The translations under genes were made by a program, and so were the position numbers. The notes under the pieces are model-generated. The model searched no databases, was not told the origin of the DNA, and saw nothing but the letters and a program-made list of their open reading frames with translations. Source: Stenotrophomonas maltophilia (GTDB taxonomy: Bacteria; Pseudomonadota; Gammaproteobacteria; Xanthomonadales; Xanthomonadaceae). From it: 64,000 nt of DNA. Position 1 is the stretch's first letter. Each line of letters opens with the position of its first letter. Below are positions 18,126 through 26,432 of this stretch, piece after piece. Location of the stretch: positions 24,144 to 88,143 of the forward strand of contig DEZI01000025.1 in assembly GCA_002364755.1 (NCBI GenBank). Direction: 5' to 3'.

Positions 18126-18587
18126 TCACTTCGAGCAACGCCCGCGCTGGGCCAGGCTCAGCTGAGCCACCTCGCGGCGGCCCTCGGCTTCAGGCATCAC
18201 CGTCAGCTTGGCGCCACCGACGAAGACGCCCATCTTGATCGACTGCTGGATGAAGTAGTTGCGGCCAGCCTCAGTGTAGAGCTTGACGTCGTTGGGCGAG
18301 AACTCCGATTCGGTGGAGATCACGTGCTCCTGGTTGCCCGGCACCAGGGTGTAGAAGAACACCTTGTTGGCCGTCTCACCCAGGCACTCGCCATCGATGC
18401 GTAGATCCTTCTTCAGCGCCTGGCCGACGAAGGAGTTGCGGTACACGTACACGCCCGCCTTGCCCTCCTCCGGAAGCGGGAAGCTCTTGGCCACGTCCAC
18501 CTGTCCCTTGTCCGACATCGGAACACTCGCACACCCGGACAGCAGGCTGATCGCCGCTGCCATTGCAACCACGTGCCACTTGCTCAT
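18126..18587 (-). CDS. DUF2846-type lipoprotein
   Basis: 153-aa lipoprotein with lipobox LLSGC (Cys19), so it is anchored in the envelope. The mature part (KAGVYVYRNSFVGQALKKDLRIDGECLGE, then FFYTLVPGNQEHVI) matches the DUF2846 style: a beta-sandwich with a conserved Tyr-Arg-N motif and a GNH-like turn. Function unknown in the family. AGGGGG lies seven bases upstream of the ATG. It is on the same strand as, and 98 bp upstream of, the exported dikinase-like gene, so the two envelope genes could be co-transcribed. Confidence 0.8.
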   Translation of the reverse strand: MSKWHVVAMAAAISLLSGCASVPMSDKGQVDVAKSFPLPEEGKAGVYVYRNSFVGQALKKDLRIDGECLGETANKVFFYTLVPGNQEHVISTESEFSPNDVKLYTEAGRNYFIQQSIKMGVFVGGAKLTVMPEAEGRREVAQLSLAQRGRCSK

Positions 18588-19159
18588 CTACAGCCCCCTG
18601 TTATGCGTGCCATGCACGCGGATTGAATTATGGAATCGCGCCCGTGTTGCACGGGCGTGGTGGATCGACGCCCACCTCGACGCTGCGGCGGTGGCGCAGG
18701 CGGGTGGACGGATCGGGAAATCGAGCGTGGCGCGGGCATCCTCCGTGATGCGGGCAGCGGTGTGCGCAGATGGTGCCATGCCGGAATGAAATGTCGCAAT
18801 CGGCACGCCACACCCTGCGCATGCAAGAAACTGAAGACTTGCAACACTTTCGATCTTTCCAACTTTTCTCATTGGCGGCCAAAGCCATACATGCGAAACA
18901 TGGACCGCCACCGAAAACGGGTGGCACGGGCTTGCAATCCCGTTTGAATTACCTGGCGGTTACGCTTGTCTGTCGGCGCCATACTCTGTGGGTGGCGCCG
19001 GCAGGCATTCTGCCCGCGCACCTATGGCGGGCGGTGCGTGGGGGCCTCGTGCCCGCCGGCTTTTTCGCTAGGTGTTCACCGGTATTGCAACCACGCACCG
19101 TCCGCCACCCTCGCCGTTAAGCAGGGTGGCCTCTTTACCGCATGCATGAGGAAGCCGCC
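18588..19159. other. Non-coding spacer, 572 bp
   Basis: It lies between the DUF2846 lipoprotein (minus) and a hypothetical gene (plus). The left 300 bp show no structure I can name and should contain both promoters. The right half is a chain of hairpins described separately. Short reading frames exist in several phases, but none has a ribosome-binding site or consistent codon bias. Confidence 0.55.
18904..19130 (+). ncRNA. Chain of hairpins, possible structured leader or small RNA
   Basis: A series of perfect arms: ACCGCCA/TGGCGGT (18904-18910, 18954-18960) enclosing AAACGGG/CCCGTTT (18915-18921, 18939-18945); CGGCGCCA/TGGCGCCG (18974-18981, 18993-19000); CGCACC/GGTGCG (19017-19022, 19033-19038). 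An alternative closing stem, GCCGGC at 18997-19002 with GCCGGC at 19055-19060, is followed by TTTTT at 19061-19065. Then comes GCCACCCT/AGGGTGGC (19104-19111, 19123-19130), 30 bp before the next start codon. The T-run after a strong stem looks like an intrinsic terminator, so an RNA ending near 19065 or an attenuator is plausible. Family unknown. Confidence 0.45.
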
Positions 19160-19561
19160 ATGAGCGCCACGCGATACCCCTATCTGTTCGCCACCCTGGG
19201 CGAGGCCGCCAACGCGCTGCCCGATGAACTTGCCCAGCCGCTGGAAACCACGCTTGCCGCCCAGCGGACCGACGATGGCATCACCCTGCTGGGTAACCTG
19301 CGGCGCATCCGCCAGGTAGACGCAGCCGATGGCCAGCCTCTGCAGCGCAACGGACGCAGCGCGGGGCAGTGCATGGCGCTGGCGCGCATCCACCGGGCAA
19401 ACGCTGGGCTGACCGTGCTGCTGGAACTGCTGCATGCCAGCGAGCGCGTGCGCGTGGATGGCGACGACGCGCAGCAGATTGGCAACGACGTACGCGAGCG
19501 GCTGCTGCTGGCCTGTCGTGGGTTGTCCGAATATGCGGATGTGCAGGTGCAGGCCGCCTGA
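19160..19561 (+). CDS. Hypothetical protein, 133 aa
   Basis: Soluble protein without signal peptide or membrane segment. No domain was recognised. Predicted to be largely helical, with segments such as ATLGEAANALPDELAQPLETTLAAQ, and rich in Ala, Leu and Arg. GAGGAAG seven bases before ATG 19160 sets the start; an ATG six codons earlier overlaps that site. It is preceded by the hairpin chain and followed by a SMAG dimer. Codon bias fits a real gene. Function unknown. Confidence 0.65.
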   Translation: MSATRYPYLFATLGEAANALPDELAQPLETTLAAQRTDDGITLLGNLRRIRQVDAADGQPLQRNGRSAGQCMALARIHRANAGLTVLLELLHASERVRVDGDDAQQIGNDVRERLLLACRGLSEYADVQVQAA

Positions 19562-19568
19562 CGCATCC

Positions 19569-19637
19569 CGCCGGGCATGGCCCGGCGCTACCGATGCTTA
19601 TACAGTGTCCTGGTAGCGCCGGGCCGTGCCCGGCGAC
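19569..19637. repeat. SMAG palindrome dimer
   Basis: GCCGGGCATGGCCCGGCGCTAC at 19570-19591 and the inverted GTAGCGCCGGGCCGTGCCCGGCG at 19613-19635, between the convergent 133-aa hypothetical and glmS. Confidence 0.8.
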
Positions 19638-19654
19638 CATTGGCCCGAACGGCC

Positions 19655-21493
19655 TTACTCCACCGTAACGCTCTTGGCCAGGTTGCGCGGCTTGTCCACG
19701 TCGGTGCCGCGCGCCAGCGCGGTGTGGTAGGCCAGCAGCTGCACCGGGATGGTGTGCACGATCGGGCTGAGCACGCCGGCGTGGCGCGGGGTGCGGATGA
19801 CATGCACGCCTTCGGACTCGTTGAAGTTGCTGTCCTGGTCGGCGAACACGAACAGCTCGCCACCGCGGGCGCGCACTTCCTGCATGTTCGACTTCACTTT
19901 TTCCAGCAGGCTGTCGTTGGGCGCGATCACCACCACCGGCATGTCCTCGTCCACCAGCGCCAGCGGCCCGTGCTTGAGCTCACCGGCCGGGTAGGCCTCG
20001 GCGTGGATGTAGGAGATTTCCTTGAGCTTGAGCGCGCCTTCCAGCGCGATCGGGTAATGCAGGCCACGGCCCAGGAACAGCGCGCTGCTCTTGCGGGCGA
20101 AGCGCTCGGCCCACGCCGCGATCTGCGGCTCCATGTTCAGCGCGTGCTGCACGCTGCCCGGCAGGAAGCGCAGCTGCTCCAGGTAATCCGCTTCCTGCGC
20201 GGCATCGATGCGGCCGTGCAGCTTGCCCAGCACCACGGTCAGCTGGAACAGCGCGGCCAGCTGGGTGGTGAAGGCCTTGGTCGACGCCACGCCGATCTCG
20301 GCGCCGGCGCGGGTGTAGCAGACCAGTTCGCTGGCACGCGGAATCGCACTTTCCGGCACGTTGCAGATCGACAGCGTGTGCGTGTGGCCCAGCGACTTGG
20401 CGTACTTCAGCGCTTCCATCGTATCCAGCGTTTCGCCGGACTGGGAGATCGTCACGATCAGGTGCCTGGGGTTGGCATACGCGGCGCGGTAGCGGTACTC
20501 GCTGGCGATTTCCACGCTGCACGGCAGGCCGGCGATGGTTTCGATCCAGTAGCGCGCGGTCAGGCCCGAGTAGTAGCTGGTACCACAGGCCAGGATCTGC
20601 ACGCCTTCGATGCCGGCCAGCACGGCCTCGGCATTCTTGCCGAACAGCTCGGCCGGGAAGCCACCGGCATCGATCGCCGCCTCAATGGTGTCACCCAGCG
20701 CACGCGGCTGCTCGTGGATTTCCTTCTGCATGAAGTGGCGGTACGGGCCCAGCTCCAGCGAGGCCAGCGACACGTCGGACAGGTGCACGTCGCGCTCGAC
20801 CGGCTGGTCGTGCTCGTCGAACACCTGCACGCCATCGCGGCGGATGTCGGCGGTATCGCCCTCTTCCAGGAAGATCACCTTGCGGGTGGCCGAGATGACC
20901 GCCGAGACGTCGGAGGCGACGAAGTTCTCGCCTTCGCCCAGGCCGACCAGCAGCGGGCAGCCCATGCGTGCACAGACGAAATGGTCCGGCTCGGCACGGC
21001 TGACCACGGCCAGCGCATAGGCGCCGGTCAGTTCCTTCACCGTGCGCTGCAGCGCGCCCAGCAGGCTGTCGCCGCCCTTCAGGTGGTGGTGCATGAGGTG
21101 GGCGATCACTTCGGTATCGGTCTGCGACTCGAAGGTGTAGCCCAGCGCGCGCAGCTTCTCGCGCTGCTCTTCGTGGTTCTCGATGATGCCGTTGTGCACC
21201 AGCGCCACGCCGGCACTGATGTGCGGATGCGCATTGGCCTCGGTCACCCCGCCATGGGTGGCCCAGCGGGTATGGCCGATGCCCAGCTGGGAATTGAAAC
21301 CTTCCGCCTCGGCGGCAGTGGCCATTTCCGAGACACGACCGGTACGGCGCACGCGGCGCACGTCAGCACGCTCGGCGAGGTCGATCACCGCGATGCCGGA
21401 CGAATCGTAGCCGCGATACTCCAGCCGCTTCAGTCCTTCGATCAGCACCGGCACCACATCGCGATCAGCGATCGCACCCACGATTCCACACAT
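19655..21493 (-). CDS. glmS: Glutamine-fructose-6-phosphate aminotransferase
   Basis: 612-aa GlmS that makes glucosamine-6-phosphate from fructose-6-phosphate and glutamine, the first step to UDP-GlcNAc for peptidoglycan and LPS. It begins MCGIVGAI with the N-terminal catalytic Cys of the class-II amidotransferase domain. LEYRGYDSSGIAV follows, then two SIS sugar-isomerase domains (CGTSYYSG and SQSGETLDT), and it ends in the typical KSVTVE. glmU lies 7.8 kb away in the same orientation beyond an inserted-looking transporter cassette. In many proteobacteria atpC, glmU and glmS are contiguous. Confidence 0.98.
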   Translation of the reverse strand: MCGIVGAIADRDVVPVLIEGLKRLEYRGYDSSGIAVIDLAERADVRRVRRTGRVSEMATAAEAEGFNSQLGIGHTRWATHGGVTEANAHPHISAGVALVHNGIIENHEEQREKLRALGYTFESQTDTEVIAHLMHHHLKGGDSLLGALQRTVKELTGAYALAVVSRAEPDHFVCARMGCPLLVGLGEGENFVASDVSAVISATRKVIFLEEGDTADIRRDGVQVFDEHDQPVERDVHLSDVSLASLELGPYRHFMQKEIHEQPRALGDTIEAAIDAGGFPAELFGKNAEAVLAGIEGVQILACGTSYYSGLTARYWIETIAGLPCSVEIASEYRYRAAYANPRHLIVTISQSGETLDTMEALKYAKSLGHTHTLSICNVPESAIPRASELVCYTRAGAEIGVASTKAFTTQLAALFQLTVVLGKLHGRIDAAQEADYLEQLRFLPGSVQHALNMEPQIAAWAERFARKSSALFLGRGLHYPIALEGALKLKEISYIHAEAYPAGELKHGPLALVDEDMPVVVIAPNDSLLEKVKSNMQEVRARGGELFVFADQDSNFNESEGVHVIRTPRHAGVLSPIVHTIPVQLLAYHTALARGTDVDKPRNLAKSVTVE

Positions 21494-21555
21494 GTCGCGC
21501 TTTTCCTAGAAGACGGTCGCCGCATTCTAGCGTGGGTGCCGCTGCCTTCCCCTTC

Positions 21556-21605
21556 TGTCCGCTTGATGAAAGTGTCCGCTACAGTGTCCGCGGACACCCG
21601 GACAC
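21556..21605 (+). promoter_or_regulatory. GTGTCCG/CGGACAC operator cluster (probable enhancer site)
   Basis: TGTCCG at 21556-21561, GTGTCCG at 21572-21578, the 14-bp perfect palindrome GTGTCCGCGGACAC at 21584-21597, and CGGACAC at 21599-21605. The cluster is centred 50-90 bp upstream of a sigma-54-type promoter, the classic place for an NtrC-family activator. The response regulator encoded at 26433 is the natural candidate. Confidence 0.65.
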
Positions 21606-21647
21606 GCGACGAACCATCGCAAGTCATTGAAAAATAATGACAAAAAG

Positions 21648-21664
21648 TTGGCACGGAGCGTGCA
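21648..21664 (+). promoter_or_regulatory. Sigma-54 (-24/-12) promoter
   Basis: TTGGCACGGAGCGTGCA. GG at 21650-21651 and GC at 21662-21663 are exactly ten bases apart, with TGGCACG at -24 matching the RpoN consensus and one mismatch at -12. Transcription would start near 21675, giving a leader of only about 20 bases to the adaptor gene. Confidence 0.7.
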
Positions 21665-21697
21665 TGGTGTTTGGCACCACCGAATGGCATGCACCCG

Positions 21698-22975
21698 ATG
21701 ATCCGCGACACCTCTGCCCAGGACCAGATCGTTTCCGCCCCCTCCGCCAGCGCCCCCCGTGCGGCCTGGCAGCGCTACCGCTGGCCGGCCCTGGGTGCAG
21801 TCGCCCTGCTGGCCGCCCTCGGCTGGGCGGTGCATGCCTGGTCCAATGCCAGCCGCTCCTTCGACAGCAGCCGGGTGCGCATCGCCGAAGTGCAGCGCGG
21901 TGACCTGGTGCGCGACATCGCCGCCGACGGCCGCGTCATCGCCGCGAACAGCCCGACCCTGTACGCCATTTCCGCGGGTACGGTGGACCTGAAGGTGGTG
22001 GCCGGCGACGTGGTCAAGAAGGGCCAGGAGCTGGCGATCATCGACAGCCCGGAACTGCGCAGCAAGCTGGCCCAGGAACAGGCCACCCTGGCCGGCCTGG
22101 AAGCGGAGGCCAGCCGCGCCGCGCTGGACGCCACCCTCGCCCGCGCCAAGTCGCGCAAGGAAACCGACCAGGCCAGCATCGAACGGCAGGCCGCCGACCG
22201 TGACCTGCAGCGCTACCAGCGCGGCTACGACGGCGGCGCGGTGCCGCAGATCGACCTCGCCAAGGCCCAGGACAGCCTGAAGAAGGCCGACATCACCCTG
22301 GCCAACGCCACCACCGATGCGCGACTGCAGAGCCAGGGCGCCGACCTCGACGCGCGCAACAAGCGCCTGCTGGCCGACCGCCAGAAGGCGGTGGTGGCCG
22401 AAGTGCAGCGCCAGGTGGATGCGCTGACCCTGCGCGCCCCGTTCGACGGCCAGGTCGGCCAGGTGCAGGCTACCCAGGCCACCAACCTGGCGGCCAACGC
22501 GCCGGTGCTGGGCGTGGTCGACCTGTCCAAGTTCGAGGTGGAGATCAAGGTGCCGGAGAGCTTCGCCCGTGACCTGGCCATCGGCATGCCGGCGCAGCTG
22601 ACCGGCGGCAACGGCAAGCCGTTCCCCGGTGAGATCAGCGCGGTCTCGCCGGAAGTGGTCAACGGCGAGGTCAACGCCCGCGTGCGCTTTGCCGCCGCGC
22701 AGCCGGAAGGCCTGCGCCAGAGCCAGCGCATGTCGGTGCGCGTGCTGCTCGATACGCGCAGGAACGTGATGAAGGTCGAGCGTGGCCCGTTCGTCGAACA
22801 GGGCAACGGCGTGGCCTACGTGATGGACGGCCGCACCGCGGTGCGCCGACCGGTGGAGCTGGGCGTCAGCAGCCTGGGCGAAGTGGAAATCAAGTCGGGT
22901 GTGCAGCCGGGCGACCGCATCGTGGTCTCCGGCAGCGACCTGTTCAAGGACGCCGAACGCGTCTCCGTCAACTGA
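21698..22975 (+). CDS. Periplasmic adaptor (HlyD/RND-MFP family) of an ABC exporter
   Basis: 425-aa membrane-fusion protein. A cytoplasmic N-terminus and one transmembrane helix (about 30-47) are followed by a lipoyl half (TLYAISAGTVDLKVVAGDVVKKGQ). Next come a long coiled-coil hairpin (about 115-200), the second lipoyl half (LRAPFDGQVG), a beta-barrel domain and a membrane-proximal domain (GVQPGDRIVVSG). It should bridge the inner-membrane transporter to an outer-membrane TolC-type channel, which is not encoded here. First gene of the operon. ATG 21698 was chosen; ATG 21689 is an alternative, and neither has a clear ribosome-binding site, in keeping with the short leader. Confidence 0.88.
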   Translation: MIRDTSAQDQIVSAPSASAPRAAWQRYRWPALGAVALLAALGWAVHAWSNASRSFDSSRVRIAEVQRGDLVRDIAADGRVIAANSPTLYAISAGTVDLKVVAGDVVKKGQELAIIDSPELRSKLAQEQATLAGLEAEASRAALDATLARAKSRKETDQASIERQAADRDLQRYQRGYDGGAVPQIDLAKAQDSLKKADITLANATTDARLQSQGADLDARNKRLLADRQKAVVAEVQRQVDALTLRAPFDGQVGQVQATQATNLAANAPVLGVVDLSKFEVEIKVPESFARDLAIGMPAQLTGGNGKPFPGEISAVSPEVVNGEVNARVRFAAAQPEGLRQSQRMSVRVLLDTRRNVMKVERGPFVEQGNGVAYVMDGRTAVRRPVELGVSSLGEVEIKSGVQPGDRIVVSGSDLFKDAERVSVN

Positions 22976-22999
22976 CACATCCTGGAGAGAGGACACCCC

Positions 23000-23722
23000 A
23001 TGTACATGCTTGAAATGCGTTCGGTCGCCAAGGTTTTCCGTACCGAACAGGTGGAAACCCACGCACTGCGCTCGCTGGAACTGCAGGTCAAGGAAGGTGA
23101 GTTCGTCGCCGTCACCGGCCCGTCCGGTTCCGGCAAGACCACCTTCCTCAACATCGCCGGCCTGCTGGAAACCTTCACCAGCGGCACCTACATGCTCGAC
23201 GGCCAGGACGTCAGCACGCTGGGCGACGATGCCCGCAGCCGCATGCGCAACCAGAAGATCGGCTTCATCTTCCAAGGCTTCAACCTGATCCCCGACCTGA
23301 ACCTGTTCGACAACGTCGACGTACCGCTGCGCTACCGCAAGATGGGCGCCGGCGAACGCCGCGAGCGCATCGAGAAAGCGCTGAGCCAGGTCGGCCTGGG
23401 TTCGCGCATGAAGCACTATCCCAATGAACTCTCCGGCGGCCAGCAACAGCGCGCCGCCATCGCCCGCGCCCTGGCCGGCAGCCCGCGCCTGCTGCTGGCC
23501 GACGAACCGACCGGCAACCTGGACACACAGATGGCGCGTGGCGTGATGGAACTGCTGGAAGAGATCAACGCCGCCGGCACCACCATCGTCATGGTCACCC
23601 ATGACCCGGAACTGGCCGCACGTGCGCAGCGCAACGTGCACATCGTCGATGGCCAGGTGACCGACCTGGTGCGTGAGCCGGTGCTGGCCACCCCGCGCCG
23701 CATCGTCGCCGTCAACGAGTGA
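23000..23722 (+). CDS. ABC transporter ATP-binding protein, MacB/LolD type
   Basis: 240-aa ATPase. Walker A GPSGSGKTT is at 40-48, the Q-loop Gln at 92, the signature LSGGQ at 144-148 and Walker B LLLADEP at 164-170, with the switch His in MVTHDPE. It resembles the LolD/MacB nucleotide-binding domain as a separate polypeptide and would power the two permeases encoded next. GAGAGGAC lies upstream of the start. It follows the adaptor by 24 bp and is followed by the first permease after 10 bp, in the same operon. Confidence 0.93.
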   Translation: MYMLEMRSVAKVFRTEQVETHALRSLELQVKEGEFVAVTGPSGSGKTTFLNIAGLLETFTSGTYMLDGQDVSTLGDDARSRMRNQKIGFIFQGFNLIPDLNLFDNVDVPLRYRKMGAGERRERIEKALSQVGLGSRMKHYPNELSGGQQQRAAIARALAGSPRLLLADEPTGNLDTQMARGVMELLEEINAAGTTIVMVTHDPELAARAQRNVHIVDGQVTDLVREPVLATPRRIVAVNE

Positions 23723-23732
23723 GGGCCCGACC

Positions 23733-25034
23733 ATGTTCGCCTACTACGCCCGACTGGCGGCGCGCAGCTTCCGCCGCAACAAGGTCCTGACCGCACTGAT
23801 GGTGGTTGCCATCGCGCTGGGCATCGGTGCCTCGATGACCACGCTGACCGTCTTCCATGTGCTTTCCGGCGATCCGATCCCGGACAAGAGCGATCGCCTG
23901 TTCTACGTGCAGCTTGACCCGGCGGGTCGCGGCGGCTACGTGCCTGGCGAAGAGCCCAACAGCCAGATGACCCGCTTCGATGGCGAGGCCCTGCTGCGCG
24001 AAGCCAAGGCAGAGCGGCAGGCGCTGATGAGCGGCGGCGGCGGCACCATCGAGCCGGATGGCAGCACCCTGCAGCCGTTTTCGATCGATACGCGCTGGAC
24101 CTCGGCTGATTTCTTCCCCATGTTCAACGTGCCCATGCAGTACGGCCGTGGGTGGACGCGCCAGGACGACGATGGCCGTGCGCGCGTGGTGGTCATCTCC
24201 AAGGCGCTCAACGACAAGCTGTACCAGGGCGGCAACAGCGTGGGCAAGGACATCCGCATGGATGGCCAGAGCTTCCGCATCGTCGGCGTGATGAAGGAAT
24301 GGAATCCCGAACCGCAGTTCTTCGACCTCACCACCGGCAGCTACGGCAAGGATGAAGACCTGCTGATGCCGATGTCGACCTCGATGGACCTGAAGCTGGG
24401 CAGCAGCGGCAACATGAACTGCTTCGGCGAGAACCCCGACCGCGACAGCTATTCGGTGAACGCGCCCTGCACCTGGCTGCAGTACTGGGCCGAGATGGAC
24501 CCGGGCAAGGCCGACGACTACCGCCGCTACCTCGAGAACTACTCCAGCCAGCAGCGTGAGGCCGGCCGTTTCGAGCGCCCGCCGAACGTGCGCCTGCGCA
24601 ACGTGATGGAGTGGCTGGACTTCAACGGTGCGGTGCCCAGCGATGTGCGCCTGCAGCTGTGGCTGGCGCTGGGCTTCCTCGGCGTGTGCCTGGTCAACAC
24701 CGTGGGCCTGCTGCTCGCCAAGTTCCTGCGCCGCAGCGGTGAGATCGGCGTGCGTCGCGCGCTCGGTGCCAGCCGCGGCCAGATCTTCCTGCAGTGCCTG
24801 GTGGAAGCCGGTGCGGTGGGTGTGGTCGGCGGCGTGCTCGGCATCGGCGTGGCCCTGCTCGGCCTGTTCGCCGTGCGCCAGCAGCCGGTGGACTACGCCA
24901 AGCTGGCCCACCTGGACGGCAGCATGCTGCTGCTGGCCATCGGCCTGACCCTGTTTGCCAGCCTTGCGGCCGGTTTCCTGCCCGCCTGGCGCGCGATGCA
25001 GGTCACTCCCGCCATCCAGCTCAAGTCGCAGTAA
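23733..25034 (+). CDS. ABC transporter permease 1 (MacB_PCD-FtsX)
   Basis: 433-aa MacB-type permease. TM1 is near 18-40 (VLTALMVVAIALGIGASM). A large periplasmic domain spans to about residue 300. A C-terminal FtsX core has three helices, including LWLALGFLGVCLVNTVGLLLAKFL and the cytoplasmic GEIGVRRALGASRGQIF coupling segment, and ends with PAWRAMQVTPAIQLKSQ. MacB-like systems export peptides, macrolides or envelope molecules by a mechanotransmission cycle rather than a transmembrane channel. It is paralogous to the next gene, so a heterodimer is likely. Confidence 0.9.
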   Translation: MFAYYARLAARSFRRNKVLTALMVVAIALGIGASMTTLTVFHVLSGDPIPDKSDRLFYVQLDPAGRGGYVPGEEPNSQMTRFDGEALLREAKAERQALMSGGGGTIEPDGSTLQPFSIDTRWTSADFFPMFNVPMQYGRGWTRQDDDGRARVVVISKALNDKLYQGGNSVGKDIRMDGQSFRIVGVMKEWNPEPQFFDLTTGSYGKDEDLLMPMSTSMDLKLGSSGNMNCFGENPDRDSYSVNAPCTWLQYWAEMDPGKADDYRRYLENYSSQQREAGRFERPPNVRLRNVMEWLDFNGAVPSDVRLQLWLALGFLGVCLVNTVGLLLAKFLRRSGEIGVRRALGASRGQIFLQCLVEAGAVGVVGGVLGIGVALLGLFAVRQQPVDYAKLAHLDGSMLLLAIGLTLFASLAAGFLPAWRAMQVTPAIQLKSQ

Positions 25035-25054
25035 GTACCGGAACGAGGACTCCC

Positions 25055-26272
25055 ATGGACATCCGCCCCATCCTCAGCACCCTGCGCCGGCACAAGACCG
25101 CGGCCGCATTGATCGTGCTGGAAGTCGCCCTGACCTGCGCCATCGTCTGCAATGCGCTGTTCCTGGTCAGCCAGCGCGTGGAAAAGATCAGCATGCCCAG
25201 CGGCCTTGCCGAGAACGAACTGGTGATGGTCCGCGTCAGCGGCATCGGCAAGCAGACCAACGGCATGGCCCGTACCCGCGAGGACCTCGCGTCGCTGCGC
25301 GCCATCCCCGGCGTCACCGGCGCCACCATCATCAACCAGGTGCCGTTCCGCAGCGGCTCGTCCAGCAGCAGCATCCAGCGCCAGCAGGACCAGGAGCGGC
25401 CGACCACTGAGGCATCGATGTACACGATGTCCGAGGATGGCATCCGCACGATGGGCATCAACGTGATCGCCGGTCGTGACTTCCTGCCCGACGAGTACAT
25501 GGACTACGCCGTCGTCAGCAAGGCCGGTTCCACGGACAAGGCACTGCCGGTGATCTTCAGCCAGGCCACCGCCGCAAAGATGGAACCCGACGGCAGCGCG
25601 CTGGGCAAGACCTACTACATGGGCAAGCAGCCGCTGCATGTGGTCGGCATCGTCGACACCCTGACCACGCCCACCGGTTGGGACGACAACTGGAACGAGT
25701 CGATGCTGATGCCGCTGCGCCGCGGCTTCGACGAAGGCGGCACCTACATGCTGCGCACCGCACCCGAGCGTCGCGATGAAGTGCTCAAGGCCGCCGTCGC
25801 CGCGCTGGAGCGCAACGATGCCAATCGCCTGATGCGCGACAAGAAGACCTACGAGGACCAGCGCAACGACTACTTCAAGAACGACCGCGCCATGGTCGGC
25901 CTGCTGGTGACGGTGTCCATCGCCCTGCTGGTGGTGACCGCACTTGGCATCATCGGCCTGGCCAGCTTCTGGGTGCAGCAGCGCAGCAAGCAGATCGGCA
26001 TCCGCCGTGCGCTGGGCGCGACCCGCGGGCAGATCCTGCGCTACTTCCAGACCGAGAACTTCCTGCTGGCCACGCTGGGCATCGTGCTGGGCATGCTTGC
26101 CGCGTACGCGATCAACCTGGCGCTGATGAACATGTACGAGCTGCCGCGCATGCCGCTGCTGTACCTGCCGCTGGGCGCGGTGCTGCTGTGGGTGCTGGGC
26201 CAGGTGGCAGTGTTCGGCCCGGCCCGCCGCGCCGCCGCGGTGCCCCCGGCCGTTGCCACCCGGGGGGCGTGA
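25055..26272 (+). CDS. ABC transporter permease 2 (MacB_PCD-FtsX)
   Basis: 405-aa paralogue of the preceding permease. TM1 is near 18-38 (ALIVLEVALTCAIVCNALFLV). The periplasmic domain begins at RVEKISMPSGLAENELVMVRVSG. The FtsX core (MVGLLVTVSIALLVVTALGIIGLASFW) carries the same RSKQIGIRRALGATRGQIL coupling helix. Two distinct permeases with one ATPase imply an asymmetric complex, unlike homodimeric MacB. AACGAGGAC lies upstream of ATG 25055. It is followed by a GC hairpin and a three-unit SMAG cluster, then the response-regulator gene. Confidence 0.9.
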   Translation: MDIRPILSTLRRHKTAAALIVLEVALTCAIVCNALFLVSQRVEKISMPSGLAENELVMVRVSGIGKQTNGMARTREDLASLRAIPGVTGATIINQVPFRSGSSSSSIQRQQDQERPTTEASMYTMSEDGIRTMGINVIAGRDFLPDEYMDYAVVSKAGSTDKALPVIFSQATAAKMEPDGSALGKTYYMGKQPLHVVGIVDTLTTPTGWDDNWNESMLMPLRRGFDEGGTYMLRTAPERRDEVLKAAVAALERNDANRLMRDKKTYEDQRNDYFKNDRAMVGLLVTVSIALLVVTALGIIGLASFWVQQRSKQIGIRRALGATRGQILRYFQTENFLLATLGIVLGMLAAYAINLALMNMYELPRMPLLYLPLGAVLLWVLGQVAVFGPARRAAAVPPAVATRGA

Positions 26273-26282
26273 GATGTGCCCC

Positions 26283-26302
26283 GGCCCCTGCGGGGCCACG
26301 GG
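26283..26302 (+). terminator. Probable terminator after permease 2
   Basis: GGCCCC-TGC-GGGGCC hairpin at 26283-26297 followed by ACGGGTTTGG. The stem is strong but the T-tract poor. It may separate transport genes from regulator genes, giving partial read-through. Confidence 0.4.
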
Positions 26303-26326
26303 TTTGGCTATATTGGCGAGGTGACG

Positions 26327-26420
26327 GTAGCGCCGGGCCATGCCCGGCGGCTTTTCTGCAGCCTTCTCCGCCGGGCATGGCCCGGCGCTACCCTTTGACC
26401 GGGCATCGCCCGGCGCTACC
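26327..26420. repeat. SMAG cluster, three units
   Basis: GTAGCGCCGGGCC...CCCGGCG at 26327-26349, the inverted GCCGGGCATGGCCCGGCGCTAC at 26370-26391, and a third CCGGGCATCGCCCGGCGCTACC at 26399-26420. The last unit ends 12 bases before the response-regulator ATG and occupies the place of its ribosome-binding site. Confidence 0.85.
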
Positions 26421-26432
26421 TGTATTCGGACC

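Noticed and set aside
18966..19163. Overlapping plus-strand short frames with WRAVRGGL-type peptides
   Set aside because: Several phases are open at once and there is no ribosome-binding site; the openness reflects the hairpin repeats.
21527..23734. 735-codon minus-strand frame across the adaptor and ATPase genes
   Set aside because: Shadow frame; the plus strand carries Walker motifs and adaptor domains.
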